Assembly (NCBI GenBank): GCA_964445305.1
Contig: CAYUKK010000016.1
Location: 1-54,409 of the forward strand
DNA: 54,409 nt
Origin: CAYUKK01 sp964445305
GTDB lineage: Bacteria > Acidobacteriota > Aminicenantia > Aminicenantales > UBA8522
Reading direction: 5' to 3'
Position numbers and translations under genes: made by a program. Shown one piece after another: positions 24,532 to 33,099 of this stretch. Under the pieces are notes generated by a model. That model made no database searches, was not told where the DNA came from, and was given only the letters and a program-made list of their open reading frames with translations. The number at the start of each line of letters is the position of its first letter. Position 1 is the stretch's first letter.

Positions 24532-24567
24532 TTTTCCTCCTCTTGAAGCGAGGAAAGTGGATTCAGG

Positions 24568-25632
24568 ATGCGGAGGACAGGGAATGAGAAAAAAAAAGGA
24601 GCAGGGATTCTGGCCACCCTGGCTGTGTTTTTAGTTCTTGGCTTGGCCCAGGAGAAGAAGAACGGACCAACGAACTTTTACGAGAATAGCCTCCACTTCA
24701 CCAACCGGGGGCTGGAATTCTGGTACGCCAAGGAGCAAGGGGGGTTGGAGAGGATAACGGGCCTTCCTTTTTCCGAGCTTCCCTGTGCCGGATGTCACGT
24801 GCGCTCGTGTGATACCTGCCACAAAAAAGAGATGAAGGGTAAGGCTGCCTATTCACTCGAGAGAGCCCGGTCACAGGAGCTTTGCCAGGGTTGCCACAAC
24901 TTTGCTTCGCTCGTCGAGGTCCAGAAAAACCCGACCAGTCCGACGGCCGATGTCCATTTCAGGATGGGACTCCAATGCATGGATTGCCACACGGCGCGCG
25001 AGGTCCACGGCGATGGCATCCCTTATCGTTCGATGCGGGATGCGGGGGCCATGGATGCGCGGTGCGAAAACTGCCATGAGCCGGCACAACTGACCTGCCC
25101 TGGCCTCCACGACCACAAGGGAAAGCTCGACTGCCAAGGCTGCCATGTCCGGGACGTTCCCTCCTGCTACAACTGCCATTTTGAAACCCGGGTTAAGGAA
25201 GGAAAGAGTCGTTCCCTGCCCATCAAGAACTTGCTTTTCCTCGTTAACTTCGATGGCCGAGTGACTTTTGGCAACCTCCATACGTTTGTCTACCAGGGAA
25301 AAACCATGATCACTTTCGCTCCTTCCTTTCCCCACCTGATCATGAAGAAAGGCCGAACCTGCGGCGAATGCCACGCGACCTCGATCCTTCAAGATTTGAA
25401 GGCGGGCCGGCTCAAGCTGATTCGCTTCGAGAACGGCGAGCTTCAAAATATCCAGGGGATTGTTCCCGTCGTCGAGGGGCAAAACTGGGGATTCATCTTC
25501 CTGGATTTTAAGGAGGGACGCTGGGTACCGCTCGAAAACGCTGCTGAACCCCTCGTCAACTATGCCGGGTTCTGCTCGCCCCTCACGCCGGAGCAGCTCG
25601 CCAAGCTGGAGAAAATGCCCGAGCAGAAATAG
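24568..25632 (+). CDS. Periplasmic octaheme c-type cytochrome
   Basis: A 354-aa exported protein (signal segment about residues 10-28, GAGILATLAVFLVLGLAQ) with eight CxxCH haem motifs: CAGCH, CDTCH, CQGCH, CMDCH, CENCH, CQGCH, CYNCH and CGECH. Seven fall between residues about 70 and 200; the eighth is near 265. Extra His residues (VHGDG, HDHKG, LHTF, FPHLIMKK) could be distal ligands. The C-terminal 90 residues are haem-free. The layout suggests an electron-transfer or redox enzyme outside the cytoplasm, but the family is not one I can name (no TvR, HAO or OTR motif recognised). A sigma-54 activator follows 108 bp downstream. Confidence 0.88.
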   Translation: MRRTGNEKKKGAGILATLAVFLVLGLAQEKKNGPTNFYENSLHFTNRGLEFWYAKEQGGLERITGLPFSELPCAGCHVRSCDTCHKKEMKGKAAYSLERARSQELCQGCHNFASLVEVQKNPTSPTADVHFRMGLQCMDCHTAREVHGDGIPYRSMRDAGAMDARCENCHEPAQLTCPGLHDHKGKLDCQGCHVRDVPSCYNCHFETRVKEGKSRSLPIKNLLFLVNFDGRVTFGNLHTFVYQGKTMITFAPSFPHLIMKKGRTCGECHATSILQDLKAGRLKLIRFENGELQNIQGIVPVVEGQNWGFIFLDFKEGRWVPLENAAEPLVNYAGFCSPLTPEQLAKLEKMPEQK

Positions 25633-25740
25633 GTCATTAGACCGCCCTGTTCTTAGGCTATCCATGCGCCTCTGAACTCGCGGCAGAGAACAAAACCTTC
25701 CTTATGAGAAAAATCCCTTTCCACCTTCGTTCATGGGGGT

Positions 25741-27153
25741 GTGGGGATAAACGCTGGTTTTTTTTCTTCTTTTCTGGTGAGGCTTCTCGAGGCCCTTGGT
25801 CAAGAGATTCGCTCGGAGCGAGTTGATTTGGCCGTCCTTGGCGAAGGAGAAGGAGAGGAGTTTTCTTTCCAGAGCTCTTGGCCCCAGCCGAATAACCCTG
25901 TTCCGGAGCGTGTCGCGGAGATCATCAGGCAATCCGCCGAGGAGAGGAGAGCCATCTTGATCCCGCGAGAGGAAAGGTGGATGCAAAGCTCTCTTCGTTC
26001 TTTTGGGTCTCTGGATGGAGATAGTTACCTCTGTCTTCCCCTGTCCGTCGCGGAGAGCGTCCACGGGGCTGTATGCCTATCCCGGAATCTTCCGGCGCGG
26101 CCTTATTCCTCTGTTGACCTCGAGATACTCACTATCCTTTCCCGGCCGCTTCTCTCTTTGCTGCGTGATTTCTGGGGAAAGACAAAAAAACAGGCGTCCG
26201 CGCCATGCGAGCCCACCCTCGAACCCATTATTGGCTCCAGCCGGAGTTCCCAGCAGATCCGGATGCTCATTGACCGGGTTAAAGATGCCGAAGCGCCCGT
26301 ATTTATTTATGGGGAAAGCGGAACGGGAAAAGAGCTCATCGCTCGTTCGATCCATGAGCGGGGAGCGAGGCGGCACAAACCCTTCGTCGCTGTCAATTGT
26401 GGGGCCATTCCTGATCACCTTCTGGAGAGCGAGCTTTTTGGTCACACCAAGGGGTCTTTTACCGGTGCCCTCCGGGATAAAGCGGGTCTTATCGAGGAAG
26501 CCAACGGCGGCACTTTTTTCCTTGACGAGGTCGGCGATTTGTCCCTCCCCCTCCAGGCCAAGTTGCTCCGCCTTCTCCAAGAAAGGGAAATCCGGCGAGT
26601 TGGCGAGAACCGGACAAGGAGGGTCGATGTCCGGTTCATCAGCGCCACCAACAAGAATATCGAGGCGGAGGTTGAGCGGGGAAATTTTCGGGTTGACCTC
26701 TACTTCCGGCTGCGCATCCTGACCATCGAAGTGCCCCCGCTTCGGGAAAGGAAGAGCGACCTTTTCCTCCTCATCGATTATTTTATCGATCGATACGCCA
26801 GGCAAATGAAAAAAGAAAAAGTCTACCTTTCCCCGCGGGCTTTGGAACTCATGATGGAGTATTCCTGGCCGGGCAATGTCCGCGAGCTTCAGAACGAAAT
26901 CCAGCGATGCTTGGTCCTGTGCGGTGACGGCGGTTTGATCAAGGAGGAGCATCTCTCACCGAAGATTAACCCCGGGAAGGAGGTTGAGCCTTCAGCTTCG
27001 TTCGATTATCACGAGGCCAAAGCCGAGTTCGAGAAGCGCTTCCTCAACCTGGCCCTTCGTCGCTTCGGATACAGCAAGACGAGAACCGCGCAGGGAATCG
27101 GCGTGACGAGGCAGGGCCTTTTTAAACTCCTCAGGAAGCACGGCTTGGGATAA
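25741..27153 (+). CDS. Sigma-54-dependent transcriptional activator, GAF-AAA+-Fis
   Basis: A 470-aa activator. Residues 1-150 are a divergent GAF-like sensor (LCLPLSVAESVHGAVCLSR). The AAA+ domain follows from IIGSSRSSQQIRML: Walker A GESGTGKE, the sigma-54 contact loop ELFGHTKGSFTGA, Walker B GGTFFLDEVGDL, an arginine finger region FRVDLYFRLRIL, and SWPGNVRELQNEIQR. A Fis-type helix-turn-helix ends the protein (SKTRTAQGIGVTRQGLFKLLRKHG). The loop reads GSFTGA instead of GAFTGA, a substitution found in some working activators. The GTG at 25741 lacks a strong ribosome site, so the true start is uncertain. It may control the upstream cytochrome gene; I found no clear -24/-12 promoter nearby. 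Confidence 0.88.
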   Translation: MGINAGFFSSFLVRLLEALGQEIRSERVDLAVLGEGEGEEFSFQSSWPQPNNPVPERVAEIIRQSAEERRAILIPREERWMQSSLRSFGSLDGDSYLCLPLSVAESVHGAVCLSRNLPARPYSSVDLEILTILSRPLLSLLRDFWGKTKKQASAPCEPTLEPIIGSSRSSQQIRMLIDRVKDAEAPVFIYGESGTGKELIARSIHERGARRHKPFVAVNCGAIPDHLLESELFGHTKGSFTGALRDKAGLIEEANGGTFFLDEVGDLSLPLQAKLLRLLQEREIRRVGENRTRRVDVRFISATNKNIEAEVERGNFRVDLYFRLRILTIEVPPLRERKSDLFLLIDYFIDRYARQMKKEKVYLSPRALELMMEYSWPGNVRELQNEIQRCLVLCGDGGLIKEEHLSPKINPGKEVEPSASFDYHEAKAEFEKRFLNLALRRFGYSKTRTAQGIGVTRQGLFKLLRKHGLG

Positions 27154-27253
27154 AGTCACGGCTCAACATCCGGTGCCTTAACGGAGCCTCGTGGACTTAG
27201 GTGCGAGGGGAGGTCGGAGCTTCCTTCGGCAGTGATTTTCTGATAGATTAGAA

Positions 27254-27541
27254 ATGACCATGGTTGAGCCAAAGCCAAAATCCGGCGTCTTCCAGATTGC
27301 TTGCCCCTGCTGCCAATCAATCCTCTGGGTGGATGGAGTTTCCCAGGAAGTCGTCAAGACGGAAAAGCACGCCGCCCGGAAAAAGGGCAGCCTGGATGAC
27401 CTCCTGGCCAAAGAGAAGAAGAGGCAGGAAGAATTCGAACGCAAGTTTGAGGCCACGGCCGAGCTCGAGCGCCAAAAGAAGGAAAAAGCCAGAGAAGCAT
27501 TTGAGAAGGCATTGGGCGAGGCGGAAAAAGAGGAAGAATAG
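27254..27541 (+). CDS. Small charged coiled-coil protein with CPCC motif
   Basis: A 95-aa protein. The first 30 residues carry ACPCCQSILWVDG, a half zinc-ribbon/CxxC-like motif. The rest is highly charged and helical (KEKKRQEEFERKFEATAELERQKKEKA), predicted coiled coil. It is not exported. An ATG at 27254 is followed by another at 27260, and neither has a strong ribosome site. The same pattern (short CPxC head plus Glu/Lys-rich tail) occurs in uncharacterised bacterial proteins. It follows the sigma-54 activator by 100 bp; function unknown. Confidence 0.6.
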   Translation: MTMVEPKPKSGVFQIACPCCQSILWVDGVSQEVVKTEKHAARKKGSLDDLLAKEKKRQEEFERKFEATAELERQKKEKAREAFEKALGEAEKEEE

Positions 27542-27608
27542 ACGGCCACGCCATCCCAGGGGCACACGCGGCGTTGAAGTCCTAAAACCCAGCCTCCAGC
27601 CCCTGCGC

Positions 27609-29027
27609 TCAGCTTCCTATCTGGGTCTCATCATCCCGGACCTTTGGGGCCATGGTGAAGCCTGTCAGGCCAAAAATAATGAGGATGATGACCGCCGTAT
27701 AATTCATGATGGCCCAGGGCAGGTAGGAGAAGGTCGGCACACCGATCGTGCCGGTGATGTAGACGCCGGCCATGCTCCAGGGGATGAGGGGGACGATGAT
27801 GGCGCCGCTTTCCTCGATAATCCGGGAGAGATTCTTGGCGGCGAGCTGTTTTTTCTTATAGACAGGCGCCAAGAGTTCACCCGGGATGATCATCGACAGA
27901 TAGGAGCTTCCCGTGACCATGGCCGTGACGATGGCCGAGACAACAGTCGTCACGACGATGCTCCAGACCTTGTTAGCAAAAGTCATGACCCTGTCCAGAA
28001 TCACAGCCAGCATGCCGGTCCGCTGCATGATGCCGCCGAAGCTGAAGGCGGTGAAGGCGACGAGCTGGGTTTCCATCATGCTCATCATCCCGCCCTTGGA
28101 AATCAGCCTGTCGACCGCTTCAACGCCGGTCTGAGATTGAAAGCCCGTGTTCATGGCCGTGGCCACAGCCGTCACCGAAGCCTTCTGAAAAATGATGGCC
28201 AGCGCTCCGGCGGCGAGAGAAGAGAGGAGCATCCCCGGAATGGTCGGCTTCTTGGTGAAGGCGAAATAGAAGACGATGACCATGGGCAGGAGAAGGAGCA
28301 CGTGGAAGCGGAAATTCTCCCGGAGAGTTTTCAGAATAAGGATGACCGTTTCGGATTCGACGGCCTCGCTCTTGTAGCGCAGCCCGATGAAGAAATAGAT
28401 GATGAGGCCGATGAGCCAGGCAGGGACAGCCGACCAGAGCATGTGTTTGATGTGGTCGAAGAGGTTGGAGCCGGCGGCCACTGGAGCCAGGTTGGTGACA
28501 TCAGAAAAGGGAGACATCTTGTCCCCGAAGTAGGCCCCGGCCACGACGGCGCCGGCAGCCGGACCGAGGGGAATCCCCAGGCCCATGGCGATACCCATGA
28601 AGGCAACGCCGAGAGTCCCGATGGTCCCCCAGCTCGTTCCCGTCGCCAGAGAGGTGATGCTGCAAACGAGGCAGGCGGTGAAGAGGAAATACTGAGGCGA
28701 GATGAGCTTCAGGCCATAGAAGATGATCATCGGGATGGTGCCGCAGGCAATCCAGGAACCGATGAGGATGCCCACGCAGAGCATGATGAGGATGGCCGGC
28801 ATGGCTTTGTGGATGCTGTCGACGACACCGCGTTCCATGTCCCGCCAGGAGAAGCGAAGGAAATAGCCCAACAAGCCAGTAAGGAAGGCAGCGGCGATGA
28901 GAAGGACCTGGGGCCGGATCCGGTAAATCCCGTAGCCGACGCCGAGCAGGATGGCCATGGCCAGAAGGGGAATCAGGGCGACGCCAAATCTCGGCTTTTT
29001 TGGAGGACGGGCGCTTTCTTCACTCAT
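27609..29027 (-). CDS. NhaC-family Na+/H+ antiporter-like transporter
   Basis: A 472-aa membrane protein with about 11-12 hydrophobic helices. The NhaC-type motifs are GTSWGTIGTLGVAFMGIA, AGAVVAGAYFGDKMSPFSDVTNLAP (the acidic residues in this segment are the likely ion site) and GAIIVPLIPWSMAGVYITGTIGV. Family members exchange Na+ for H+, or malate for lactate. It follows the isoaspartyl dipeptidase by 9 bp and its ribosome site GAGGAGA lies in that gap, so the pair is one transcript. The link may be export of a product or Na+ balance during peptide use. Confidence 0.9.
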   Translation of the reverse strand: MSEESARPPKKPRFGVALIPLLAMAILLGVGYGIYRIRPQVLLIAAAFLTGLLGYFLRFSWRDMERGVVDSIHKAMPAILIMLCVGILIGSWIACGTIPMIIFYGLKLISPQYFLFTACLVCSITSLATGTSWGTIGTLGVAFMGIAMGLGIPLGPAAGAVVAGAYFGDKMSPFSDVTNLAPVAAGSNLFDHIKHMLWSAVPAWLIGLIIYFFIGLRYKSEAVESETVILILKTLRENFRFHVLLLLPMVIVFYFAFTKKPTIPGMLLSSLAAGALAIIFQKASVTAVATAMNTGFQSQTGVEAVDRLISKGGMMSMMETQLVAFTAFSFGGIMQRTGMLAVILDRVMTFANKVWSIVVTTVVSAIVTAMVTGSSYLSMIIPGELLAPVYKKKQLAAKNLSRIIEESGAIIVPLIPWSMAGVYITGTIGVPTFSYLPWAIMNYTAVIILIIFGLTGFTMAPKVRDDETQIGS

Positions 29028-29036
29028 GGGGTCTCC

Positions 29037-30215
29037 TCAGCTGTCTCGATGAAACGTGCGCTGGGCCAGGAGTCTTGTGCCGGCCATCATCCTCCGTCCC
29101 CGCGAAAAGACATCCGTCAGCTCGAGGTTCTCATCGATGAGGAGAATGTCGGCGTCGTTTCCGATGCGGATCTCGCCTTTATGGAGAAGCTTGTAAGCAT
29201 GGGCAGCGTTGGTCGAGAAGAGCCGGGCGCACTCTTCGAAACCAATGACCTTTTGCTCAATGAGCGAGCGGAATTTCTGGAGCAAATCCCTCTCCGTGGC
29301 GATAGTCAGGCCGATGAGGTGGCCAGCCCTGTCAAAGACGGGCAGACTTCCATTGCTGTCCGAACTGATCGTGATTTGGGTCAAAGGAATCTTTTGCTCC
29401 AGACAAAGGCGGATGGCGTCCTCCACCGTGAGGGCGGTCGTCGCCTCGCCCTCTGGTTTTTCCCCCGCTGTGAGGTCGATCATCCCCCCGGCACGGACAA
29501 AGGCCAGCCCTTCTTCCATCAATTCCCTTTTCCGATTGACGTGGGTGGGGATGATTTGAGAAGGAGGAATTTCTGTCTCCCGGAGGAGTCGAAAAAGAAG
29601 CTCGAGGTGGCGTGGCCCCTCGCCGAGGTGGAGATGAAGGATGCCCGCTTTTCCAGAGAGCATCCCGCCGACCCGGCATTCCGCAGCCAGACGAGCAATC
29701 TCTTCCCAGGTCGGCTGGGAGGAGCGGTGGTCGGAGATGGCGATTTCACCCGCGCCGATAACCTTATCGATGAGGACGATGTCGCGGAGGATGCTCCCGG
29801 TGAGGGTCGGCGGGGGAACCCCGTAGGCGCCAGAAAAAATGTAAGTGGTTACGCCTTCGGCTTCCAGGCCGCGGGCTTTAGCCAGGAGGGATTCGAGATG
29901 GCGGGTGACCGAATCCGTGCCCAGACACCCGATGACGGTGGTGACGCCGCTGGAGATGATTTCTTCGATGGAAATCTCCGGCGCTCGGGTAGCCGGACCT
30001 CCCTCTCCACCGCCGCCGAGGATGTGGACATGCGGGTCGACAAACCCGGGAAGGACAATCTTTCCCGCCGCCTCAACGATGTCCAGAGCCAGTCCTTCGA
30101 TGCGAACCCGGCCCGGCTCGGCGATGTCGATGATCGTCGACCCGGCTACCAGAATATCCTTTATTCCCAAGTCCTCGGGCGCATAGAGATGGCCATTTTT
30201 GATCAGGGTAACCAT
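29037..30215 (-). CDS. iadA: Isoaspartyl dipeptidase (beta-aspartyl peptidase)
   Basis: A 392-aa amidohydrolase-superfamily enzyme. Motifs: PGFVDPHVHILGGGGEGG (first HxH), GVTTVIGCLGTD, TYIFSGAYGVPPPTLTGS, IAISDHRSSQP, PTHVNRKRELMEEG (His), and TISSDSNGS with the catalytic Asp. It splits L-isoaspartyl (beta-aspartyl) dipeptides produced by protein damage. In E. coli IadA the bridging metal ligand is a carboxylated Lys just before CAISDHRS; here the residue before IAISDHRS is Glu, with one extra residue nearby. GGAGG lies 5 bp before the ATG at 30215; the ATG at 30218 is too close. The NhaC-type gene follows. Confidence 0.92.
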   Translation of the reverse strand: MVTLIKNGHLYAPEDLGIKDILVAGSTIIDIAEPGRVRIEGLALDIVEAAGKIVLPGFVDPHVHILGGGGEGGPATRAPEISIEEIISSGVTTVIGCLGTDSVTRHLESLLAKARGLEAEGVTTYIFSGAYGVPPPTLTGSILRDIVLIDKVIGAGEIAISDHRSSQPTWEEIARLAAECRVGGMLSGKAGILHLHLGEGPRHLELLFRLLRETEIPPSQIIPTHVNRKRELMEEGLAFVRAGGMIDLTAGEKPEGEATTALTVEDAIRLCLEQKIPLTQITISSDSNGSLPVFDRAGHLIGLTIATERDLLQKFRSLIEQKVIGFEECARLFSTNAAHAYKLLHKGEIRIGNDADILLIDENLELTDVFSRGRRMMAGTRLLAQRTFHRDS

Positions 30216-30324
30216 CATTGCCTCCTCGGCCGGCTCAGTTCGTCTGAACCTTCGTCCATCCGCGCTAAATTATCATGATGGGTCGCGAATTACAAGCCGG
30301 CCTGAGATTCCCGAATATTCAGGG

Positions 30325-30350
30325 AAAGGCCAGCTCGTTTTGGCCTTTTT
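30325..30350 (+). terminator. Hairpin with T-run upstream of the acyltransferase
   Basis: AAAGGCCA (30325-30332), an 8-nt loop, TGGCCTTT (30341-30348), then TT and a T-rich tail on the plus strand. It has the shape of an intrinsic terminator, but no plus-strand gene lies directly upstream and the right arm overlaps the -35 of the candidate plsC promoter. It may insulate plsC from upstream read-through. Confidence 0.4.
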
Positions 30351-30368
30351 CTCTTGGTTTGTTAGAAT
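30340..30368 (+). promoter_or_regulatory. Candidate promoter of the acyltransferase gene
   Basis: TTGGCC (30340-30345), a 17-bp spacer and TAGAAT (30363-30368), 14 bp before the ATG. An AAGGAA ribosome site lies between. The -35 box is weak. Confidence 0.45.
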
Positions 30369-30382
30369 AATAAGGAAATACA

Positions 30383-31141
30383 ATGGCGACCTTCGAAGAA
30401 GAACTCCGGCGCTTCCAGCCGCTCATCCGGAAGCTGACGTTTCTTGCTCTGCTCGGAAAAAAAGTTGAAGTCAGACGACCGGAGAATTTCGTCACCGAAG
30501 GCCCCAACATTATCGTCGGGAATCACAGCGGCAGCTACAAGGACGTCGCTATCATCCTGAAGTGCGCTCCCCGGCCTGTTTTTTTTACGGCTAACAAGAT
30601 GATCTTCACCAAGGAAGAGTTCGACTTCCTCATCCGCAAACACCTGAGGCGGCATCTCAAGGATTTTGGCCTCGTCGTCAACTCGGCCCTTAAGCCGCTG
30701 AAATATCTTTTCGTGCGCTATTTCTCCGCCAACATCGCCAAGGTCGGCACGATCCCAGTGGACCTGTACTCGAGCAAGCGGGAAGCGCTCCACAGGTGTC
30801 TTGAATATCTTGAGAAGGGGCGGGCGATCATCGCTCTCCAGGGAAGAGGCCGGGTCCATCCGCGGGCGCCCCATCCCTATGTTAGCCCTTTTCGGAGAGG
30901 CGTATCCATCCTCGCTTATCTTCTTTACCAGGAGCATGGGGTGGCTGTTCCCGTAACGCCCATCGCCCTGTTTGGGACTCACATTCCGTTTTTGGTTCCA
31001 GGAAAAATCCGTGTCCACGTTGGCGAGCCGATGCGGATTACCGGCTACCTGGGGGGTGGGTTTGAGAAAACGGTCGAACGCTTCCGCAACGCCCTCGAAA
31101 TGAGGGTGAAAAGCCTTTTTCTCGACCTTCTTCGTTCCTGA
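30383..31141 (+). CDS. 1-acylglycerol-3-phosphate acyltransferase-like protein (PlsC family)
   Basis: A 252-aa acyltransferase of the PlsC/LPLAT superfamily. It has VGNHSGSYKDVAIIL (block I), FTANKMIFTKEEF, GTIPVDLYSSKREAL, an RAIIALQGRGRVHP segment in place of the usual FPEGTRS block, and VPVTPIALFG (block IV). The catalytic motif is H-x5-D (H-SGSYK-D), one residue longer than the usual H-x4-D, and block III lacks the EGTR Glu. It probably moves acyl groups to a lysophosphatidate or related acceptor at the inner membrane, but the two changes make the substrate and activity less certain. Confidence 0.8.
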   Translation: MATFEEELRRFQPLIRKLTFLALLGKKVEVRRPENFVTEGPNIIVGNHSGSYKDVAIILKCAPRPVFFTANKMIFTKEEFDFLIRKHLRRHLKDFGLVVNSALKPLKYLFVRYFSANIAKVGTIPVDLYSSKREALHRCLEYLEKGRAIIALQGRGRVHPRAPHPYVSPFRRGVSILAYLLYQEHGVAVPVTPIALFGTHIPFLVPGKIRVHVGEPMRITGYLGGGFEKTVERFRNALEMRVKSLFLDLLRS

Positions 31142-31169
31142 GAGAAAAGGGCTGGAATCTTTCGACCGG

Positions 31170-33095
31170 CTATTCCCTCTCCTCGAAGCGAGAGAGGATA
31201 TCCGCGTTGATCTGGAGGAAGAGGCTGGTGTTGATCTTGACTCCCTTCTCTTCCCGCAGTCGGCTCAGGTAAGCCTGGAGGAACTTGTTCTTCTTCGTCT
31301 CGAGCAAGTTCGATCGCTCGGTGTCCAGCTCTTTTTCGAATTCTTCGCGGCTCGCTTCTTTTCTTTCCAGGACGCGGAGGAGGGCGTAGCCGCTCGAGTA
31401 CTCGATGGGTTCGCTAACCTGGTTGAGGGGAAGCGAAAAGGCCAAACGGTCGACCTCGGGGTTTTCACCGAGGACGGCCACGTACTGCTCGCGCCGGTGT
31501 TCATTGACTGATTTGTGCTCGACTCCAAGCTTGGAAGCCATGTCGTCCCAGTCCTTGCCCTCGACCTGAGCTCGGATCTTCTTGATTCGCTCCAGGGCCA
31601 GGTCCTTTTTCCGCCTGTTCCGGAGTTCCTTTTCCACCTCTTCGCGCACTTCCTCGAAAGTAGCTGGCCTTTTAGGCTCGATTTTTTCTAATTGGACAAT
31701 TCCGACTCCGTTGAACATGGAGAGGGGGGATGAAATTTCTTTTTCCTTGAGGCGAAACAGGGCTTGACTGATCGTTCCCGAGGGGTCGATTTCGCCCAGG
31801 GCTTGACCGGCTTCGAGAAGGCCTGTGGTCTTGACTTTAAGCCCGGCCTTCTGGGCGGCCACGTCCAGGGTGTTTTCTCGCCGGGCGCTTTTTTCCAGGG
31901 CGGCAGCTCTCTCTTCGGCCAACTTCCGGGCTTTCTCGTCCTCGAGGATGGTTCGGATTCGCGAGCTGACTTGCTCCAGGGGCTGAGTTTTTTCGGGCTC
32001 CTTTTCGGTGACCTTGAGGATGGACACACCTTCTTCTGTCTCGATCACACCCGAGACCTCGCCGGCGGCCAATTTTTTGACCTCCTCGCTTTCCTGAGCC
32101 GGGAGCTTGCGCCATTCATAATAACCCCAGTCTCCTCCGGCGCTGGCTTTCTCGTCGCGGGAGGAAGCGCGGGCAACCTGGCCAAAATCCTCGCCGCGGG
32201 TGACTCGCTCTCGAAGGCGCCCGGCTTCCCCGCGGACTGTGGATTTCTCCCCGTCGCCAAAGGGAAGATGGATGCGGCTGACCCGGATTTTCTCGGGCTC
32301 TTTAAACTGGTTGAGGTTATCCTGGTAGTATTTCTCGATTTCGGCTTGGCTGACCTGAATTTCTTTTTTCAACTCTTCGGTTTCGAAGAAGATGTAGGTG
32401 CCTTCCCTTTTTTCCGGGACTTTATACTTGTCCTTGTTCTTTTCGAAATAATCCTTGACTTCGCTGGCCGGGACTTCCTCAGGGAGGTCGACTTTGTTTT
32501 CGTCCAGGAGAAGGTACTCGATTTTGGCTGTTTCCTTCTGGTTTCGGTAATGGTTCCACAATTCTTCCGGCGTGACCGTGATGCCGGCCGTGAGCAAATC
32601 GACGGCTTTTTGGAGAAGAATGTCCCGCATCAAGCTCTCCTCGAACTGAGCGACCGACATCCTGTTCCACTCGAGAATTCTCCGGTATTCCTCGTAGCCG
32701 ATGAATTTTCCGTCTCTCTGGAAGAGGCTGACGATTTTCTCCCGAAGTTCCCTGTCCGTGACGCGCAGGCCCATCGCTTCAGCCTGCTGGAGGAGCAAGC
32801 CCTGCTGGATCATCTGCTCGAGAACCTGCTGGGGAATGTTGAGTTGCTGGATGAACGATTTGTTCAAACCCTTGAGTTCCCGCTGCAGACTCTCCAGCCG
32901 CTCGCGGAGAACATTATAGTAATCTTCGGTCGAGATTTTTTGTTTGCCCAGTGTGGCGATTGTCGCCGCCCCTTCTTTTTCGCCCAGCCGTCCTGCTCCG
33001 CCCCAGACAGCGAAAATGGCGATGATGAAAGCGGCAATGACAATCCACAGCGTTGGGGCGAGGGACTTGACGTTTTTTCTCATCGTTTTGAGCAT
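31170..33095 (-). CDS. ppiD: PpiD-type membrane-anchored peptidyl-prolyl isomerase/chaperone
   Basis: A 641-aa protein. One N-terminal helix (TLWIVIAAFIIAIFAVWGG, about residues 14-32) anchors it in the inner membrane, facing the periplasm. A SurA-N-like segment follows (LNKSFIQQLNIPQQVLEQMIQQGLL, MGLRVTDRELREKI). A parvulin domain (about residues 250-370: IRVSRIHLPFGDG, RGEDFGQVARASSRDEKASAGGDWGYYEW) should assist outer-membrane protein folding, as PpiD does. A second degenerate parvulin-like segment lies near the C-terminus. Its ATG is 4 bp after the acyl-CoA dehydrogenase stop; it closes the ispH-rpsA operon. Confidence 0.87.
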   Translation of the reverse strand: MLKTMRKNVKSLAPTLWIVIAAFIIAIFAVWGGAGRLGEKEGAATIATLGKQKISTEDYYNVLRERLESLQRELKGLNKSFIQQLNIPQQVLEQMIQQGLLLQQAEAMGLRVTDRELREKIVSLFQRDGKFIGYEEYRRILEWNRMSVAQFEESLMRDILLQKAVDLLTAGITVTPEELWNHYRNQKETAKIEYLLLDENKVDLPEEVPASEVKDYFEKNKDKYKVPEKREGTYIFFETEELKKEIQVSQAEIEKYYQDNLNQFKEPEKIRVSRIHLPFGDGEKSTVRGEAGRLRERVTRGEDFGQVARASSRDEKASAGGDWGYYEWRKLPAQESEEVKKLAAGEVSGVIETEEGVSILKVTEKEPEKTQPLEQVSSRIRTILEDEKARKLAEERAAALEKSARRENTLDVAAQKAGLKVKTTGLLEAGQALGEIDPSGTISQALFRLKEKEISSPLSMFNGVGIVQLEKIEPKRPATFEEVREEVEKELRNRRKKDLALERIKKIRAQVEGKDWDDMASKLGVEHKSVNEHRREQYVAVLGENPEVDRLAFSLPLNQVSEPIEYSSGYALLRVLERKEASREEFEKELDTERSNLLETKKNKFLQAYLSRLREEKGVKINTSLFLQINADILSRFEERE

Positions 33096-33099
33096 GGCT

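Noticed and set aside
27264..30278. A 1004-codon open frame on the plus strand
   Set aside because: It lies antisense to the NhaC-type and iadA genes and also overlaps the 95-aa gene in another frame. Its product is rich in Asp, Gly, His and Arg with no recognisable domain. It is a codon-bias shadow.
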